This document shows positions 34,820 through 44,004 of a stretch of 64,000 nt of DNA, in pieces. The stretch lies in assembly GCF_000161455.1 (NCBI RefSeq), contig NZ_CM000745.1, positions 2,850,926 to 2,914,925 on the forward strand, read 5' to 3'. The notes beneath the pieces were generated by a model, which was given only the letters and a program-made list of their open reading frames with translations, was not told where the DNA came from and made no database searches. A program made the position numbers and the translations under genes. Each line of letters starts with the position of its first letter. Within the stretch, counting starts at the first letter, position 1. Origin of the DNA: Bacillus pseudomycoides DSM 12442. Its GTDB lineage: Bacteria; Bacillota; Bacilli; Bacillales; Bacillaceae_G.

Positions 34820-35881
34820 TTACGTCTTACTCGCAATCCGCTCCATTACTTTCTCTAACTCATCCGGCTTCAAAAACTCAATAGGAGAGAATCCCTTCTC
34901 AAACGTAAGTGTATCCGCCTCAATCATTAGTACATATTTATCATTAACCTTGGCAATATGAATCTGTTCCCCAAAATCTGCAAGCAATGCCTTCACAGAA
35001 ATATGATCTGCCTTTAGCTTTAATTCTATCTCAGGGGTATGCTCCACAATTTGCGCTGTAGCTTCCATTACTTCTTCCGTTGTGAAATGTTCCATAATTT
35101 CACGCTTAGGACTGGCGGCCCATACTTCCATCGCTTGGTCGAATTGTTCTCGTTCTTCCGTACCTTCTTCAAATACGTCTTCGATTTGGTCGTATACCAT
35201 GTCCATAACTTGTGTTTTCATAATTTCTGGCATAGAGCGTTCGTATTCGACGAATTTTAAGAAATCCTCAAAGTAGCGTGCGTGTGATGCTTGGTGGATT
35301 TTTAGTTCGCCAGGCTCGACAATGCCTTCTTCTGGCATGTATGGGTATTGAATAGATTTCATATTTTTTGTCGTAATTGCCATTTCAACGTTGCGAATAA
35401 GTGTTGTTTCGTCGGAAATGGAAGCAACTTTTGGCTCGAAGTCACACTTCATAACGAATACGAATGGATCGTCAAAGTATTTCCTCAGTTTTGCTTGAGT
35501 AACTAAAAATATACCACCGCGTACTGCACTTGTATCGATATATGTATAAACGAGAGGTTCACTCATATCTTTAAAATTCTCTTTCGTTTCTGCAAAACGG
35601 ATACGATTAAATAAATTATAATGAGGGTTGGAATCGAATTCGTGCCCAGTTTCTACAATAAATCGACCAATCTTTGTTGGGGCTTGTTCGGTTTTTGCAT
35701 GACGTTCTACTTTTCGTTTAGATATTTTTAATAATTCACCATCTAAGAACTCTTTTAATGGGCTGTCCTCATATTCTTCAGCATCTAACGTTTGAAAATG
35801 TTTATATCGCTTATCTGCTTGTTCACCTTTTCCTTCTACTTGTACGACATAGAAGGAGAGGAAGTTTATTTCAAAATCCAT
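34820..35881 (-). CDS. DUF3900 domain protein
   Basis: A 353-aa acidic soluble protein. The N-terminal MDFEINFLSFYVVQVEGKGE and the mid-region GRFIVETGHEFDSNPHYNLFNRIRF match the DUF3900 family found in Bacillus; function unknown. I chose ATG 35881 with AAGGTGA upstream; the three-codon extension through GTG is unlikely. It is monocistronic. Confidence 0.82.
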   Translation of the reverse strand: MDFEINFLSFYVVQVEGKGEQADKRYKHFQTLDAEEYEDSPLKEFLDGELLKISKRKVERHAKTEQAPTKIGRFIVETGHEFDSNPHYNLFNRIRFAETKENFKDMSEPLVYTYIDTSAVRGGIFLVTQAKLRKYFDDPFVFVMKCDFEPKVASISDETTLIRNVEMAITTKNMKSIQYPYMPEEGIVEPGELKIHQASHARYFEDFLKFVEYERSMPEIMKTQVMDMVYDQIEDVFEEGTEEREQFDQAMEVWAASPKREIMEHFTTEEVMEATAQIVEHTPEIELKLKADHISVKALLADFGEQIHIAKVNDKYVLMIEADTLTFEKGFSPIEFLKPDELEKVMERIASKT

Positions 35882-35994
35882 ATTTATCACCTTGTTTCAT
35901 TTCATTGACTCTTATCAGTATAGAGATGGAGAAAACTTTCGTCAATTTAATAAAATAAAACGGATAACAGAGGCTTACTATCTGTTAATTTGAA

Positions 35995-36023
35995 ATATAG
36001 GAAGGGAGAGTCCCTTCCTATAT
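35995..36023 (-). terminator. Hairpin after the coiled-coil protein gene
   Basis: ATATAGGAAGGGA and TCCCTTCCTATAT form a 13-bp perfect stem with a 3-nt loop. The T-run is weak, so it may be a poor terminator or an mRNA-stabilising end. Confidence 0.6.
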
Positions 36024-36042
36024 AGTTCTTTGTTTTACTAAT

Positions 36043-36369
36043 TTAAAATCCATCCTCAAGTGCTGAAAATGGAATGTTTAGTCGATTCTCTACAGTACGT
36101 AAACGCTGATTTAATCGATTGAGTCTACGTGTATGACGTTCTACTGTCTGCTGAAGTTGATTTACTCTTTGTTCTAGCTCATTTACTCGTCTTTCTAACT
36201 GACGGCCGCCACTACCTGGAAAGGAAATTGGAATTTGAAATTGTCTATTTGGATCATATGGATCAATTTGTTCTGTTTGTTCTATATATGGTTGATATTG
36301 CGATTGCCCGTCATATGATGGTTGATAGTTATAAAGGTTGTAGGGGGCATATGAATTATAGGGATACAT
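36043..36369 (-). CDS. Tyr/Pro/Gln-rich coiled-coil protein, 108 aa
   Basis: The N-terminal 55 residues are rich in Tyr, Pro, Asn and Gln (YPYNSYAPYNLYNYQPSYD), as in spore-coat or exosporium proteins. Residues about 60-100 form a heptad-patterned coiled coil (RRVNELEQRVNQLQQTVERH). I chose the second ATG (36369) because GGAGG lies 6 nt before it and abuts the first. The composition suggests a spore-surface or structural protein, but no family is recognised. The 405-bp gap to the next gene holds nothing I can assign. Confidence 0.7.
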   Translation of the reverse strand: MYPYNSYAPYNLYNYQPSYDGQSQYQPYIEQTEQIDPYDPNRQFQIPISFPGSGGRQLERRVNELEQRVNQLQQTVERHTRRLNRLNQRLRTVENRLNIPFSALEDGF

Positions 36370-36775
36370 AAACATCCTCCGTTCTCTAAATTTGCTTGAA
36401 TTCATCATAATGTATGTGTAAGAGCGGATAGGTGGCACGGCAAATACCTATTTTGAATAGGGTGCTTCATCAAATGTATTTAAGAGAATTTGTGATAAGT
36501 TTTTATAAATGAGAATTGCCTATGAAGAATTCCAAAATATTAATGTATTAAAATTGTTTTTGAATAATCATTTGGTATATACTGGTTAAATAAGAGGGGC
36601 ATTACAAACTTAAGTTTTTTAAGTAAATATGTGTAGACATTTCTTAAAGAAAAGAGTAATTTTAATATAGTGGAAATCAAATTGTAATATTTTGTAGTCA
36701 TATTGCAAAGTCATGTAATCATACATACATAAAATTGAAAACAAAGAGTAATGGTAGGGAAAAGGAGAGAGTATA

Positions 36776-37687
36776 TTGTTACGTAAGGTACAAAGTATAG
36801 TAATAGGGGCACTATGTGTAAGCATAGTGAGTGGATGTGGTACAAAAATAAGTGAAGTTTCATTAGTAAGTGGCATAGGAGAGCATGCAGTAGAAGCTAA
36901 GACTGGTGTCAATGAAAGTGTAAGTTTAGTAGATGCTAGAAGTGGTAAAGAAGTAAAAAATGTTAATATAGCAAGCTTAGGTTATTTTGAAGATGAAAAT
37001 AAGTTTAAAAAAGAAGTAACGAAGGTTGCTAAGGAAGTCGGAAAAACTATTGATCAAAAGATGGTCCCTTCTCGTATGGCAAGTGATGGAACATGGCAAG
37101 AAGGTAAGCCTTCTTATGAGTTAATGGAAAAAGAGCTAGTAGATAAACTAATGAACGTAGGAATGTGGGATTCTTCGTACCAACTACCAATTGTTGAGAA
37201 AAAACCTGTAGCGAAGCCGGAAGATGCAAGTGGAAATGGTGCAGTTTTAGGAAGGTATGAAACAAACTTAGGTGGTTCTACAGGTGGTAGAATCGAGAAT
37301 ATTCGTTTGTCTGCAAGTAATATTAGTGGTGTCGTATTAGGAAAAGGAGATCGTTTCTCTTTTAACGCATTAATTGGAGATACAACACCAGACAAGGGGT
37401 ATCAGTTAGGAAAAGAGATTGTTGACGGGAAACTAGTAGATGGTTATGGCGGAGGAGTATGTCAAACATCTTCTACTCTTTTTAATGCTGCAGATCAAGC
37501 TGGTTTAAAAATGGTGGAGAGAACTACACACTCCAAAACAGTAGGATACGTTCCACAAGGCCGAGATGCTACAATTGCATATCCATATTTAGATTTAGTG
37601 TTTGAAAATACAAATGAAGTGCCTGTGAAGCTTTATATGAGCATAGAGGGTGGAAAACTTGTTGCTGAGGTACGTGCAGCAAGATAA
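36776..37687 (+). CDS. VanW family lipoprotein
   Basis: A 303-aa protein starting with a lipoprotein signal (IVSGCG, Cys about residue 21), so it should be anchored on the outer face of the membrane. The C-terminal half is the VanW domain: GRIENIRLSASNISGVVLGKG, RFSFNALIGDTT, GYGGGVCQTSSTLFNAA and HSKTVGYVPQGRDATIAYP. VanW function is unknown; it occurs with peptidoglycan and vancomycin-resistance genes. TTG 36776 has AAGGAGAG upstream. It is monocistronic. Confidence 0.9.
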   Translation: MLRKVQSIVIGALCVSIVSGCGTKISEVSLVSGIGEHAVEAKTGVNESVSLVDARSGKEVKNVNIASLGYFEDENKFKKEVTKVAKEVGKTIDQKMVPSRMASDGTWQEGKPSYELMEKELVDKLMNVGMWDSSYQLPIVEKKPVAKPEDASGNGAVLGRYETNLGGSTGGRIENIRLSASNISGVVLGKGDRFSFNALIGDTTPDKGYQLGKEIVDGKLVDGYGGGVCQTSSTLFNAADQAGLKMVERTTHSKTVGYVPQGRDATIAYPYLDLVFENTNEVPVKLYMSIEGGKLVAEVRAAR

Positions 37688-37720
37688 GAATTACCGTACA
37701 TAAAAGTCTTATAGATTCAA

Positions 37721-37774
37721 CTAACGATTAGTGGAAGATTAGGGGAATCTCCACTGATCGAAGTTTCACTTTAT
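37721..37774 (+). repeat. bcr1-like repeat, 3' fragment
   Basis: CTCCACTGATCG then AAGTTTCACTTTAT matches the element's right end; the left two thirds are missing. It lies 77 bp before a full copy. Confidence 0.6.
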
Positions 37775-37783
37775 TATGATCTG

Positions 37784-37824
37784 AGCCATTCTTTCTAGTA
37801 TTTTTCTAGAAGGGGTGGCTTTTT
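37784..37824 (+). terminator. Intrinsic terminator downstream of the VanW gene
   Basis: AGCCATTCTTTCTAG and CTAGAAGGGGTGGCT pair with mismatches around a T-rich loop, followed by TTTTTG. Confidence 0.7.
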
Positions 37825-37850
37825 GTATACGTATAAATCAGTAATGAAAA

Positions 37851-38006
37851 TTTATCCGCTATTCGCGGGCAGTAATACTCCCACCTCAAAAATCAGCAAA
37901 AGCAAAGAGATTAGGTGGGAGATAAACTTCCTGTAAAAGCTCGATTCTTGAGGGCTAATAATCAGTGGGGATGAAGCCCCAACCGATTATTAAAGATTTA
38001 CTTTAT
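37851..38006 (+). repeat. bcr1-like repeat, full-length copy
   Basis: TTTATCCGCTATTCGCGGGC at the left and TTTACTTTAT at the right, flanked by TTTAT (37851-37855, 38002-38006), with AAAAGCAAAGAGATTAGG and GAGGGCTAATAATCAGTGGG inside. At 156 bp it matches the known size of bcr1. Confidence 0.85.
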
Positions 38007-38193
38007 CTACTGATTTAAAAAACTTCTTTTGATAAACTAGAATAAATAGGAAATAGGGTGTTTTAAAAGTATATTTACAATTAGACAGCTATAATTTGAT
38101 ATAAAAACGCCAAGTGAACCAAATGAAAGTTTGTCCAAATAGATAACAGTTTTAATAAAGGATAATAGGCAGAACTTTGAGGAGGAGAGAACT

Positions 38194-38313
38194 ATGCAAT
38201 TCATTTTAGAAATGGTAGCAATTGCTGGAATAATATTTATTATTTTGATTTTAGGATTTAGTAAAACGTTAAAAGATGTCAATAGAAGGAAGAAGAATAA
38301 AGAAAACAAATGA
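38194..38313 (+). CDS. Small membrane protein, 39 aa
   Basis: ATG 38194 has GGAGGAGAG upstream, a strong start. One hydrophobic helix (about residues 6-23, VAIAGIIFIILILGF) is followed by a Lys/Arg/Asn-rich tail. It looks like a single-pass membrane miniprotein. Unknown function. A T-rich hairpin near 38345-38375 may end its transcript. Confidence 0.6.
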   Translation: MQFILEMVAIAGIIFIILILGFSKTLKDVNRRKKNKENK

Positions 38314-38460
38314 CTCATCATGCATAATGATAGAGAAAAAAGGTGCTTATGTATAGAAAGCATAAGTTTTTTTATAACAAAAATAAGGAGGAGGTCCGGC
38401 TGTGAGCTTTCCTCTTTATTTTTGTTATGTAATCCAAATCGGGAAAGGGTGAAAAGGAAT

Positions 38461-38913
38461 TTAGTTTTTATGTTTTGTAAATATTTGATTAAGATGATGG
38501 TTCATATGATCAATATAATCTGTAACAAGCCATTCTAAAGTTACTTCCTGTTGGTCTTCCAACTTACATGTAAGTTGCCAGTGTTCATTCTTTACATTGC
38601 TTAGTAATTTTATCATTTGTATGTTAATAGCTTCCCATAATTTTAGAATTTCATTTGCTGAAAAAGATTGTTGATAATTATGTACTTGAACCCACAAATC
38701 TTGATCATAGCCAGTGAGTATAATTGTTTCCTTTGAAGTAAGAATATCAACAAAGCGTCTATGGTTTACCGTACCGGAATCGCAAAGATGACCTAATATT
38801 TCTTTTTTAGACCATTTTGTTGGGGCGAGTTTTATATCCATGTCAGAAAAAAGTATAATTTTTTGAGATGCAGTATGAATTATATGTTCTAATTGGGTTG
38901 CTAATGTAGACAT
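38461..38913 (-). CDS. DinB/YfiT family protein
   Basis: A 150-aa four-helix-bundle protein of the DinB superfamily. WSKKEILGHLCDSGTVNH in helix 2-3 and the C-terminal DYIDHMNHHLNQI supply the histidines of the usual metal site. Members act as thiol- or metal-dependent transferases; the substrate is unknown. ATG 38913 has GGAGGG upstream, so the 15-codon extension is dropped. It lies 19 nt after the GNAT gene on the same strand, so they form an operon. Confidence 0.83.
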   Translation of the reverse strand: MSTLATQLEHIIHTASQKIILFSDMDIKLAPTKWSKKEILGHLCDSGTVNHRRFVDILTSKETIILTGYDQDLWVQVHNYQQSFSANEILKLWEAINIQMIKLLSNVKNEHWQLTCKLEDQQEVTLEWLVTDYIDHMNHHLNQIFTKHKN

Positions 38914-38932
38914 GTGAATCCCTCCATTTTCA

Positions 38933-39466
38933 TTAATAACTGAATGTTTGCAGCTCAATCCAATACCTTTTTACAACATTACCATCTTCTTCGATAAAAT
39001 CATTATCACGAAGTCCTCTGTTATGCAAAATTGTTTTTTCTGAAGCAGTATTACCTTCATCACAAACGACAAGTACTTTTGTAACACCTAATTCTTTTAT
39101 TTTTTCTAATGATAAAGCTAATAATTTTGTAGCATATCCTTTTTGTCTTGCTGAAGGACGAATACCATAACCGATATGCCCACCAGCATTGAATAGATGC
39201 TCAGTTAAACGATGACGAATATTTACAGCACCAACGATTTTGTTGTCATTTGTGATAAGCCAATAGGTAGAGTCCGGTACCCAACTATCGGGAATGTTTT
39301 TACCTTTCGCTGCATCCAGTAACTCTTGAACCATTGCTGGAAAATTAGAAGGATCTTTTGTGATAACCCAAGGAATCATCGTTTCACCACTATTTTTCCA
39401 TTCTTGATAGAATTCTAAATATTCTTCTTGTAAGTCAATTGTGGGTTGTACTAAGTAGACATCCAT
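38933..39466 (-). CDS. GNAT family N-acetyltransferase
   Basis: A 177-aa GNAT protein with IVGAVNIRHRL, GGHIGYGIRPSARQKGYATKLL (the acetyl-CoA-binding loop) and VTKVLVVCDEGNTASEKTI. The order and spacing match the YjcF/RimJ-like acetyltransferases of Bacillus; substrate unknown. AAGGAG precedes the ATG. It is first in a two-gene unit with DinB. Confidence 0.88.
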   Translation of the reverse strand: MDVYLVQPTIDLQEEYLEFYQEWKNSGETMIPWVITKDPSNFPAMVQELLDAAKGKNIPDSWVPDSTYWLITNDNKIVGAVNIRHRLTEHLFNAGGHIGYGIRPSARQKGYATKLLALSLEKIKELGVTKVLVVCDEGNTASEKTILHNRGLRDNDFIEEDGNVVKRYWIELQTFSY

Positions 39467-39702
39467 TATTATTAGGCTCCTTTTATATATTTTTCGAAAT
39501 ATTAAAATAATCTTAACATAATTTGGATGGTAGAGAAATAAAGTACTTGGAGATATTGATGTTGATGAATTTAAAGGATATAGATTAGGAAAAGATTTCT
39601 ACTCTAGAATCCCTTTGTTATGAAGTTAAATATTTTGAATTTATGTATGTATATTTATGGGTAATTAGAGAAACATATAAGAAATTAACTGGAGGTGAAG
39701 CA

Positions 39703-39918
39703 ATGAATATTCGTGAAAATTACAATACAAATGAAATACTTATAACAGCTTCAGCGAGTGCTATTGAGCAAATGAAATATGAAATTGCTCGTGAACTTGG
39801 TGTTACACTTGGACCAGATTCTACAGCGCGTGCAAACGGTTCTGTAGGCGGAGAAATAACGAAGCGTTTAGTTCGTATGGGAGAAGAACAATTATCTGGA
39901 CAATATAGAATTCATTAA
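39703..39918 (+). CDS. Small acid-soluble spore protein, alpha/beta type
   Basis: A 71-aa protein with the SASP pattern: a central IEQMKYEIARELGV, which contains the spore protease (GPR) cleavage region, and the C-terminal block GGEITKRLVRMGEEQL. These proteins coat spore DNA and protect it from UV and heat. ATG 39703 has GGAGGTGAA upstream; the 20-codon extension is spurious. It should be expressed in the forespore under SigG. A terminator follows. Confidence 0.93.
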   Translation: MNIRENYNTNEILITASASAIEQMKYEIARELGVTLGPDSTARANGSVGGEITKRLVRMGEEQLSGQYRIH

Positions 39919-40022
39919 AATATTTCTTTTTGAATATAGGTTATAAGTATTTTTTCTGTCTGGAATGTGTTTTGTTTCTTAGTCTGATGACAATAGAATA
40001 CTGTCAGTAAATTAGAATAAAC

Positions 40023-40051
40023 AAAAAAGTACTCTCAATGAGTACTTTTTT
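40023..40051 (+). terminator. Intrinsic terminator of the SASP gene
   Basis: AAAAAAGTACTC and GAGTACTTTTTT form a 12-bp perfect stem with a 5-nt loop. Confidence 0.9.
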
Positions 40052-40259
40052 GTTTTCGCGTATTGAAATGACTTTTCAGAACCTTATTAGCAGGGGAACA
40101 AGGTTTTGAAAAGAAACACTCTTCATTATAAACTCCCCCGACTTTACGAATACATTTCGATATAAAAATGAGAAATACCATAATTATACATGTGAAACTT
40201 ATCCGTAATAAAATGTTGTTCTGATTTTTTATAAGTAAGAAAAGACGGATAAAGTTTTG

Positions 40260-40324
40260 TTGACTTTCTCTTAAGGGAAGATTAATATGAATTTAAGTAG
40301 TATTATAAAATACCACTTAAATTC
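40260..40324 (+). promoter_or_regulatory. Promoter and autoregulatory-type dyad of the TrmB gene
   Basis: TTGACT (40260-40265), a 17-bp spacer and TAATAT (40283-40288) form a SigA promoter. Immediately downstream lies a 36-bp dyad: arms GAATTTAAGT (40289-40298) and ACTTAAATTC (40315-40324) with inner GTATT/AATAC. It covers the expected start point, the position of a self-repression operator. Confidence 0.7.
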
Positions 40325-40360
40325 AATGTGAAATTTATGTGCAAAGTAAGGAGTGTTTCC

Positions 40361-41146
40361 ATGATTGATTTATTAAAAAAGATAGGATTATCAGATCTAG
40401 AAGCGCGATGTTATTTGACATTACACGAAGAATCTGATTTGTCTGGCTATGAAGTTGCAAAACGGGTATCTGTTTCAAGAACAAATGTATATGCTGCGTT
40501 ACGATCATTAACGGATAAAGGAGCTTGTCGAAGCATAGAAGGGGAGACGGTTCTTTATAATGCTGTTCCAATTGAGCAATTAATCCGTCTTTTTCAAACT
40601 GAATTTGAACAGACTTCGAAGGCACTTATCAATCAATTAAAAACTCCACCTAGACCTGCACCTGCTTTTTATAATTGGCAAGGAAGTAATGCATTAGATA
40701 ATGCTGTACGCCGCGTTATTGCAAATGCGGAAACATCTATAGTTGTAGATGTTTGGTCAGAAGACTTGCACTATATAGAGGAGGCACTACTTGTAGCGGA
40801 ATGCAAAGGAATTAGTGTTATCTTAATTACAATCGGGACAAGTAAAACACCTCTTAAACATGTATTCCAGCATTATAGGGATGAAGAGTGGCCTGCTGAT
40901 GAAAGGAAATTTTCTATTCTCTGTGATTCTAGTTCAGCTTTAATTGGTAGTTTCGGAGGAGAGATTAAGCCATCTGCATTAGAGACGAATCATCCAGCAG
41001 TAATTGAAGTAATAAAAAATGCTTTTTACCATGATATGATGATGCAGCACATCGAAGAGGATTTTGGGAAAGAATTTCAAGAGAAGTATGGGGAGAATTA
41101 CCGGAAAATGTTAAGCTATTTCAAAGAGAAAGGCTGGCATATTTAA
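40361..41146 (+). CDS. TrmB family transcriptional regulator
   Basis: A 261-aa protein with an N-terminal winged helix (IGLSDLEARCYLTL then VSRTNVYAALRSLTDKG), the TrmB HTH pattern, and a larger C-terminal domain for effector binding. TrmB proteins sense sugars and control transport or metabolism genes. I chose ATG 40361 because AAGGAG lies about 9 nt upstream. No sugar transporter is adjacent; the dyad over its own promoter implies autoregulation. Confidence 0.87.
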   Translation: MIDLLKKIGLSDLEARCYLTLHEESDLSGYEVAKRVSVSRTNVYAALRSLTDKGACRSIEGETVLYNAVPIEQLIRLFQTEFEQTSKALINQLKTPPRPAPAFYNWQGSNALDNAVRRVIANAETSIVVDVWSEDLHYIEEALLVAECKGISVILITIGTSKTPLKHVFQHYRDEEWPADERKFSILCDSSSALIGSFGGEIKPSALETNHPAVIEVIKNAFYHDMMMQHIEEDFGKEFQEKYGENYRKMLSYFKEKGWHI

Positions 41147-41162
41147 TGACGGCAATTGATAT

Positions 41163-41582
41163 TCAATTTTGTAGTGAACTAATAAAACGTGTAGGAACCC
41201 GTTTATATGAAATTGCTAAATGAGCGATTTCTTCCCATTCCACATATCCAATAAATGTACAAAAATCATTACAATGACTCAGCCAATACTCCTGTTTCCA
41301 TCCACCATATCCAGGCGTTCTATGGATAAGTTCTTTTACTTTTTCTTCATCACTTACTTCCTCGCAGGAGTATGGATCTTGAAATTCTCCATCAAATTTT
41401 TTAGATGCATTTCCATTAGCAATACACCAAGGACAGATGCTTTCTACCCTTTCTATAGAATAGAAAGGACCACTATAAACATACTCACGTTCGTTTTTGC
41501 AAACAGAACAAGTCGTAAATTCTTTAAATATAATCCCTAGTTCTAATGCGTTTGGATTATATTTAAAGGTCGGTAATTGCAC
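41163..41582 (-). CDS. CbrC family protein (UPF0167)
   Basis: A 139-aa protein with the CbrC features: LPTFKYNPNALE, the zinc-like CSVCKNERE and CPWCIANGNA pairs, and the tail HCNDFCTFIGYVEWEEIAHLA. Many family members are 170-200 aa, so this one is short at the C terminus. GTG 41582 has GGGGGA 8 nt upstream and gives the usual N terminus; the ATG at 41597 has no ribosome binding site. E. coli CbrC is linked to colicin E2 tolerance. It is convergent with the TrmB gene. The 355-bp gap to the next gene shows nothing assignable. Confidence 0.8.
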   Translation of the reverse strand: MQLPTFKYNPNALELGIIFKEFTTCSVCKNEREYVYSGPFYSIERVESICPWCIANGNASKKFDGEFQDPYSCEEVSDEEKVKELIHRTPGYGGWKQEYWLSHCNDFCTFIGYVEWEEIAHLAISYKRVPTRFISSLQN

Positions 41583-41937
41583 GTCTGATTCCCCCATAAA
41601 TGCTATTTATATTTACATCGTATTTCTATTGCTAAATTGTAATCAGGTTAATTTGAATATAAACAAAATATCTTTATTTTACAAATATTACTGAGGATGA
41701 TTTGACTGACACATTAACGAGAAAGAAGATTTTTTCTAATTTCATGTTACATATTTTTGTGAGTTGATTAACTTATGGATGTCCAACTTAATAGTAATTG
41801 CACGGCATTTTTTATTTAGGACTTGAATTGATAGTTTTTTCAGATTATTATGTATGAAATAGTTCATAAGATGAATCGTTATAAAAAGATCTTAAATTGT
41901 ATATGAAATCTGTAACAGAATGGTGGGAGAGAATGAA

Positions 41938-43323
41938 ATGAAAGCTGTAACTGCAAATCTGATAATTGCTTTAAAAGAGGTACTTCCTGAAAAACAAGTA
42001 GTAGTAAATGAAACGGTGAGAGAACTGCACAGTAAAGATGAATCTTATCATCCTAGCAGTCTGCCTGATGTTGTTGTATTTCCAACAATGACAAAAGAGG
42101 TTAGTGAGATAATGAAACTAGCGAACAAGTACCAAACACCAGTTGTACCATTTGGAGTAGGCTCAAGCTTGGAAGGTCATGTAATTCCATATGAAAATGG
42201 CATTACAATTGATTTTTCACTGATGAATCAAGTGCTGGAGGTAAGAGAAAAAGATTTTCTAGTTAAAGTGCAACCTGGAGTAACTCGTTCACAGCTTAAT
42301 AAAGAATTAAAAAAGTATGGATTGTTTTTCAGTGTGGATCCAGGGGCGGATGCAACATTAGGTGGAATGGCTGCTACAAATGCAAGCGGAACGACCTCAG
42401 TAAAGTATGGCGTTATGCGTGATCAAGTTCGTGATTTAGAAGTTGTACTTGCAGATGGAACGATTATACATACAGGGAATTTAGCTGCAAAGTCGTCATC
42501 TGGTTATCATTTAAATAGTATTTTCGTTGGATCAGAAGGAACACTTGGCTGTTTTACGGAATTAACGCTAAGAGTATATGGAATACCTGAGCATACGATG
42601 GCAGCAAGAGCATCTTTTCCGACAGTGAATGATGCGGTAGAAGCTGTAATTGATATTTTACAAGCTGGCATTCCGATTGCGAGAATTGAGCTTGTCGATG
42701 AACTTTCAATGAAACAAGTTAACAAATATAGTGAAACAAACTATAGGGAAGAGCCAACGTTATTTTTAGAGTTTCATGGAAATGAAGCGGGATTAAAACA
42801 AGATATTGATTTCACAAAAGAAATTGTTAAAGATCACAAGTGTAAGGCTGTTTCATTTGAAACAGAAACAGCAGCAAGAAATAAATTATGGGAAGCAAGA
42901 CATAATTTAGCATACGCTTATGTTCATAGTTGCCCAGGGAAAAAACTGATGAGTATGGATGTTTGTGTACCAATTTCAGAGTTAGCAAGTGCAATACAGT
43001 ATGCAAAAGAGACTTTAGATTCTATGGGAATTGTTGGGGGAATACTTGGACATGTCGGAGATGGGAATTTTCACGTTCTATTAATGGTGAATCCAAATGA
43101 TACAGAGGAAGTGCATAAAACAGAAGCGGCAAATGAAAAAATTGTGATGTATGCTCTTGAGCGCGGTGGAACATGTACAGGTGAACATGGGGTAGGGATT
43201 GGTAAACAAAAATATCAAGAAAAAGAGCATGGAGCAGCACTTCTTGTGATGAAAAAAATGAAACAAGCTCTTGATCCGAAAAACATTCTGAATCCAAATA
43301 AGATTTTTAAAATTAAAGAATAG
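41938..43323 (+). CDS. FAD-binding D-lactate/glycolate dehydrogenase (GlcD type)
   Basis: A 461-aa flavoprotein. The PCMH FAD domain has VVPFGVGSSLEGH, PGADATLGGMAATNASG and GSEGTLG; the C-terminal FAD-oxidase domain has GHVGDGNFHVLL and GTCTGEHGVGIGK. It oxidises D-lactate, glycolate or another 2-hydroxyacid at the membrane and passes electrons to the quinone pool. ATG 41938 lies about 8 nt after GGGAGAG and is preferred over ATG 41920. It is monocistronic. Confidence 0.88.
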   Translation: MKAVTANLIIALKEVLPEKQVVVNETVRELHSKDESYHPSSLPDVVVFPTMTKEVSEIMKLANKYQTPVVPFGVGSSLEGHVIPYENGITIDFSLMNQVLEVREKDFLVKVQPGVTRSQLNKELKKYGLFFSVDPGADATLGGMAATNASGTTSVKYGVMRDQVRDLEVVLADGTIIHTGNLAAKSSSGYHLNSIFVGSEGTLGCFTELTLRVYGIPEHTMAARASFPTVNDAVEAVIDILQAGIPIARIELVDELSMKQVNKYSETNYREEPTLFLEFHGNEAGLKQDIDFTKEIVKDHKCKAVSFETETAARNKLWEARHNLAYAYVHSCPGKKLMSMDVCVPISELASAIQYAKETLDSMGIVGGILGHVGDGNFHVLLMVNPNDTEEVHKTEAANEKIVMYALERGGTCTGEHGVGIGKQKYQEKEHGAALLVMKKMKQALDPKNILNPNKIFKIKE

Positions 43324-43335
43324 GGAATGATTCTG

Positions 43336-43362
43336 TCAATGACCCACGACTGAAGTCGCGGG
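43336..43362. mobile_element. IS200/IS605-type terminal hairpin
   Basis: TCAATGACCCACGACTGAAG followed by TCGCGGGT forms a stem ACCCxCGACT/AGTCGCGGGT typical of IS200/IS605 subterminal ends. It sits exactly at the breakpoint of the truncated SDR gene, so a lost element probably caused the deletion. Confidence 0.45.
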
Positions 43363-43863
43363 TTTGGAAACTTTGCTTCCGTTGGGGAACAAAATTTAAA
43401 TAAAATTGAGACGATGCTTCACTTGAATATTGAAGCCTTAACCGTTCTGTCCTCTCTTTATGTACGTGACTATACAGATGTTGAAGGAACGCAAATCATC
43501 AATATTTCTTCAGGAGGAGGATACTTGATTGTTGCTGATGCTGTGACCTACTGCGCGACAAAGTTCTATGTAAGTGCCTTTACAGAAGGTCTCGCACAAG
43601 AATTGAAAGGAAAAGGAGCAGCCATGCAAGCGAAAGTCTTGGCTCCTGCTGCAACAGAGACCGAATTTGCGAAACGATCCTATGATGTTGATAATTTTGA
43701 ATATAATGGTGTTGTTCCTAAATTCCATACAGCTGAACAAATGGCCGGTTTCTTGCTCGATTTATATGACAGTGGGAAGGTGGTAGGAATTGTGAATGGA
43801 GAAACGTATGACTTCGAATTAAGAGATCCGATTTATCCGTATGTGACCAGGACAAGAAACTAG
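43360..43863 (+). pseudogene. SDR oxidoreductase, N-terminally truncated
   Basis: The frame reads as SDR protein from GFGNFASVGEQNLNKIE (just after the NNAG motif) through NISSGGGYLI, the catalytic YCATKFYV, and a normal C terminus. The first 90 or so residues with the cofactor-binding Rossmann motif are absent. An in-frame TGA at 43351 and the IS-type hairpin mark the junction. An ATG at 43414 exists but a protein from there cannot bind NAD(P). Confidence 0.8.
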
Positions 43864-43901
43864 TTTTTGAAAATCCCAACATAACAAAAAGCCGATAGTT
43901 C

Positions 43902-43951
43902 TGAAGTGACCCCAAAAAGTTAGACACATTTTAACAATTGGGGGCAGTTCA
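43902..43951. mobile_element. Solitary IS3-family end
   Basis: TGAAGTGACCCCAAAAAGTT, then AGACA, is an IS3/IS150-type terminal repeat, and GGGGGCAGTTCA at the other edge is the complementary kind of end. Only about 50 bp remain and there is no transposase. Confidence 0.5.
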
Positions 43952-44004
43952 TTACTACAAGTTCTTTTTTATTTTTCCTATAATAGCAAATGTAATTTCA
44001 AGGC

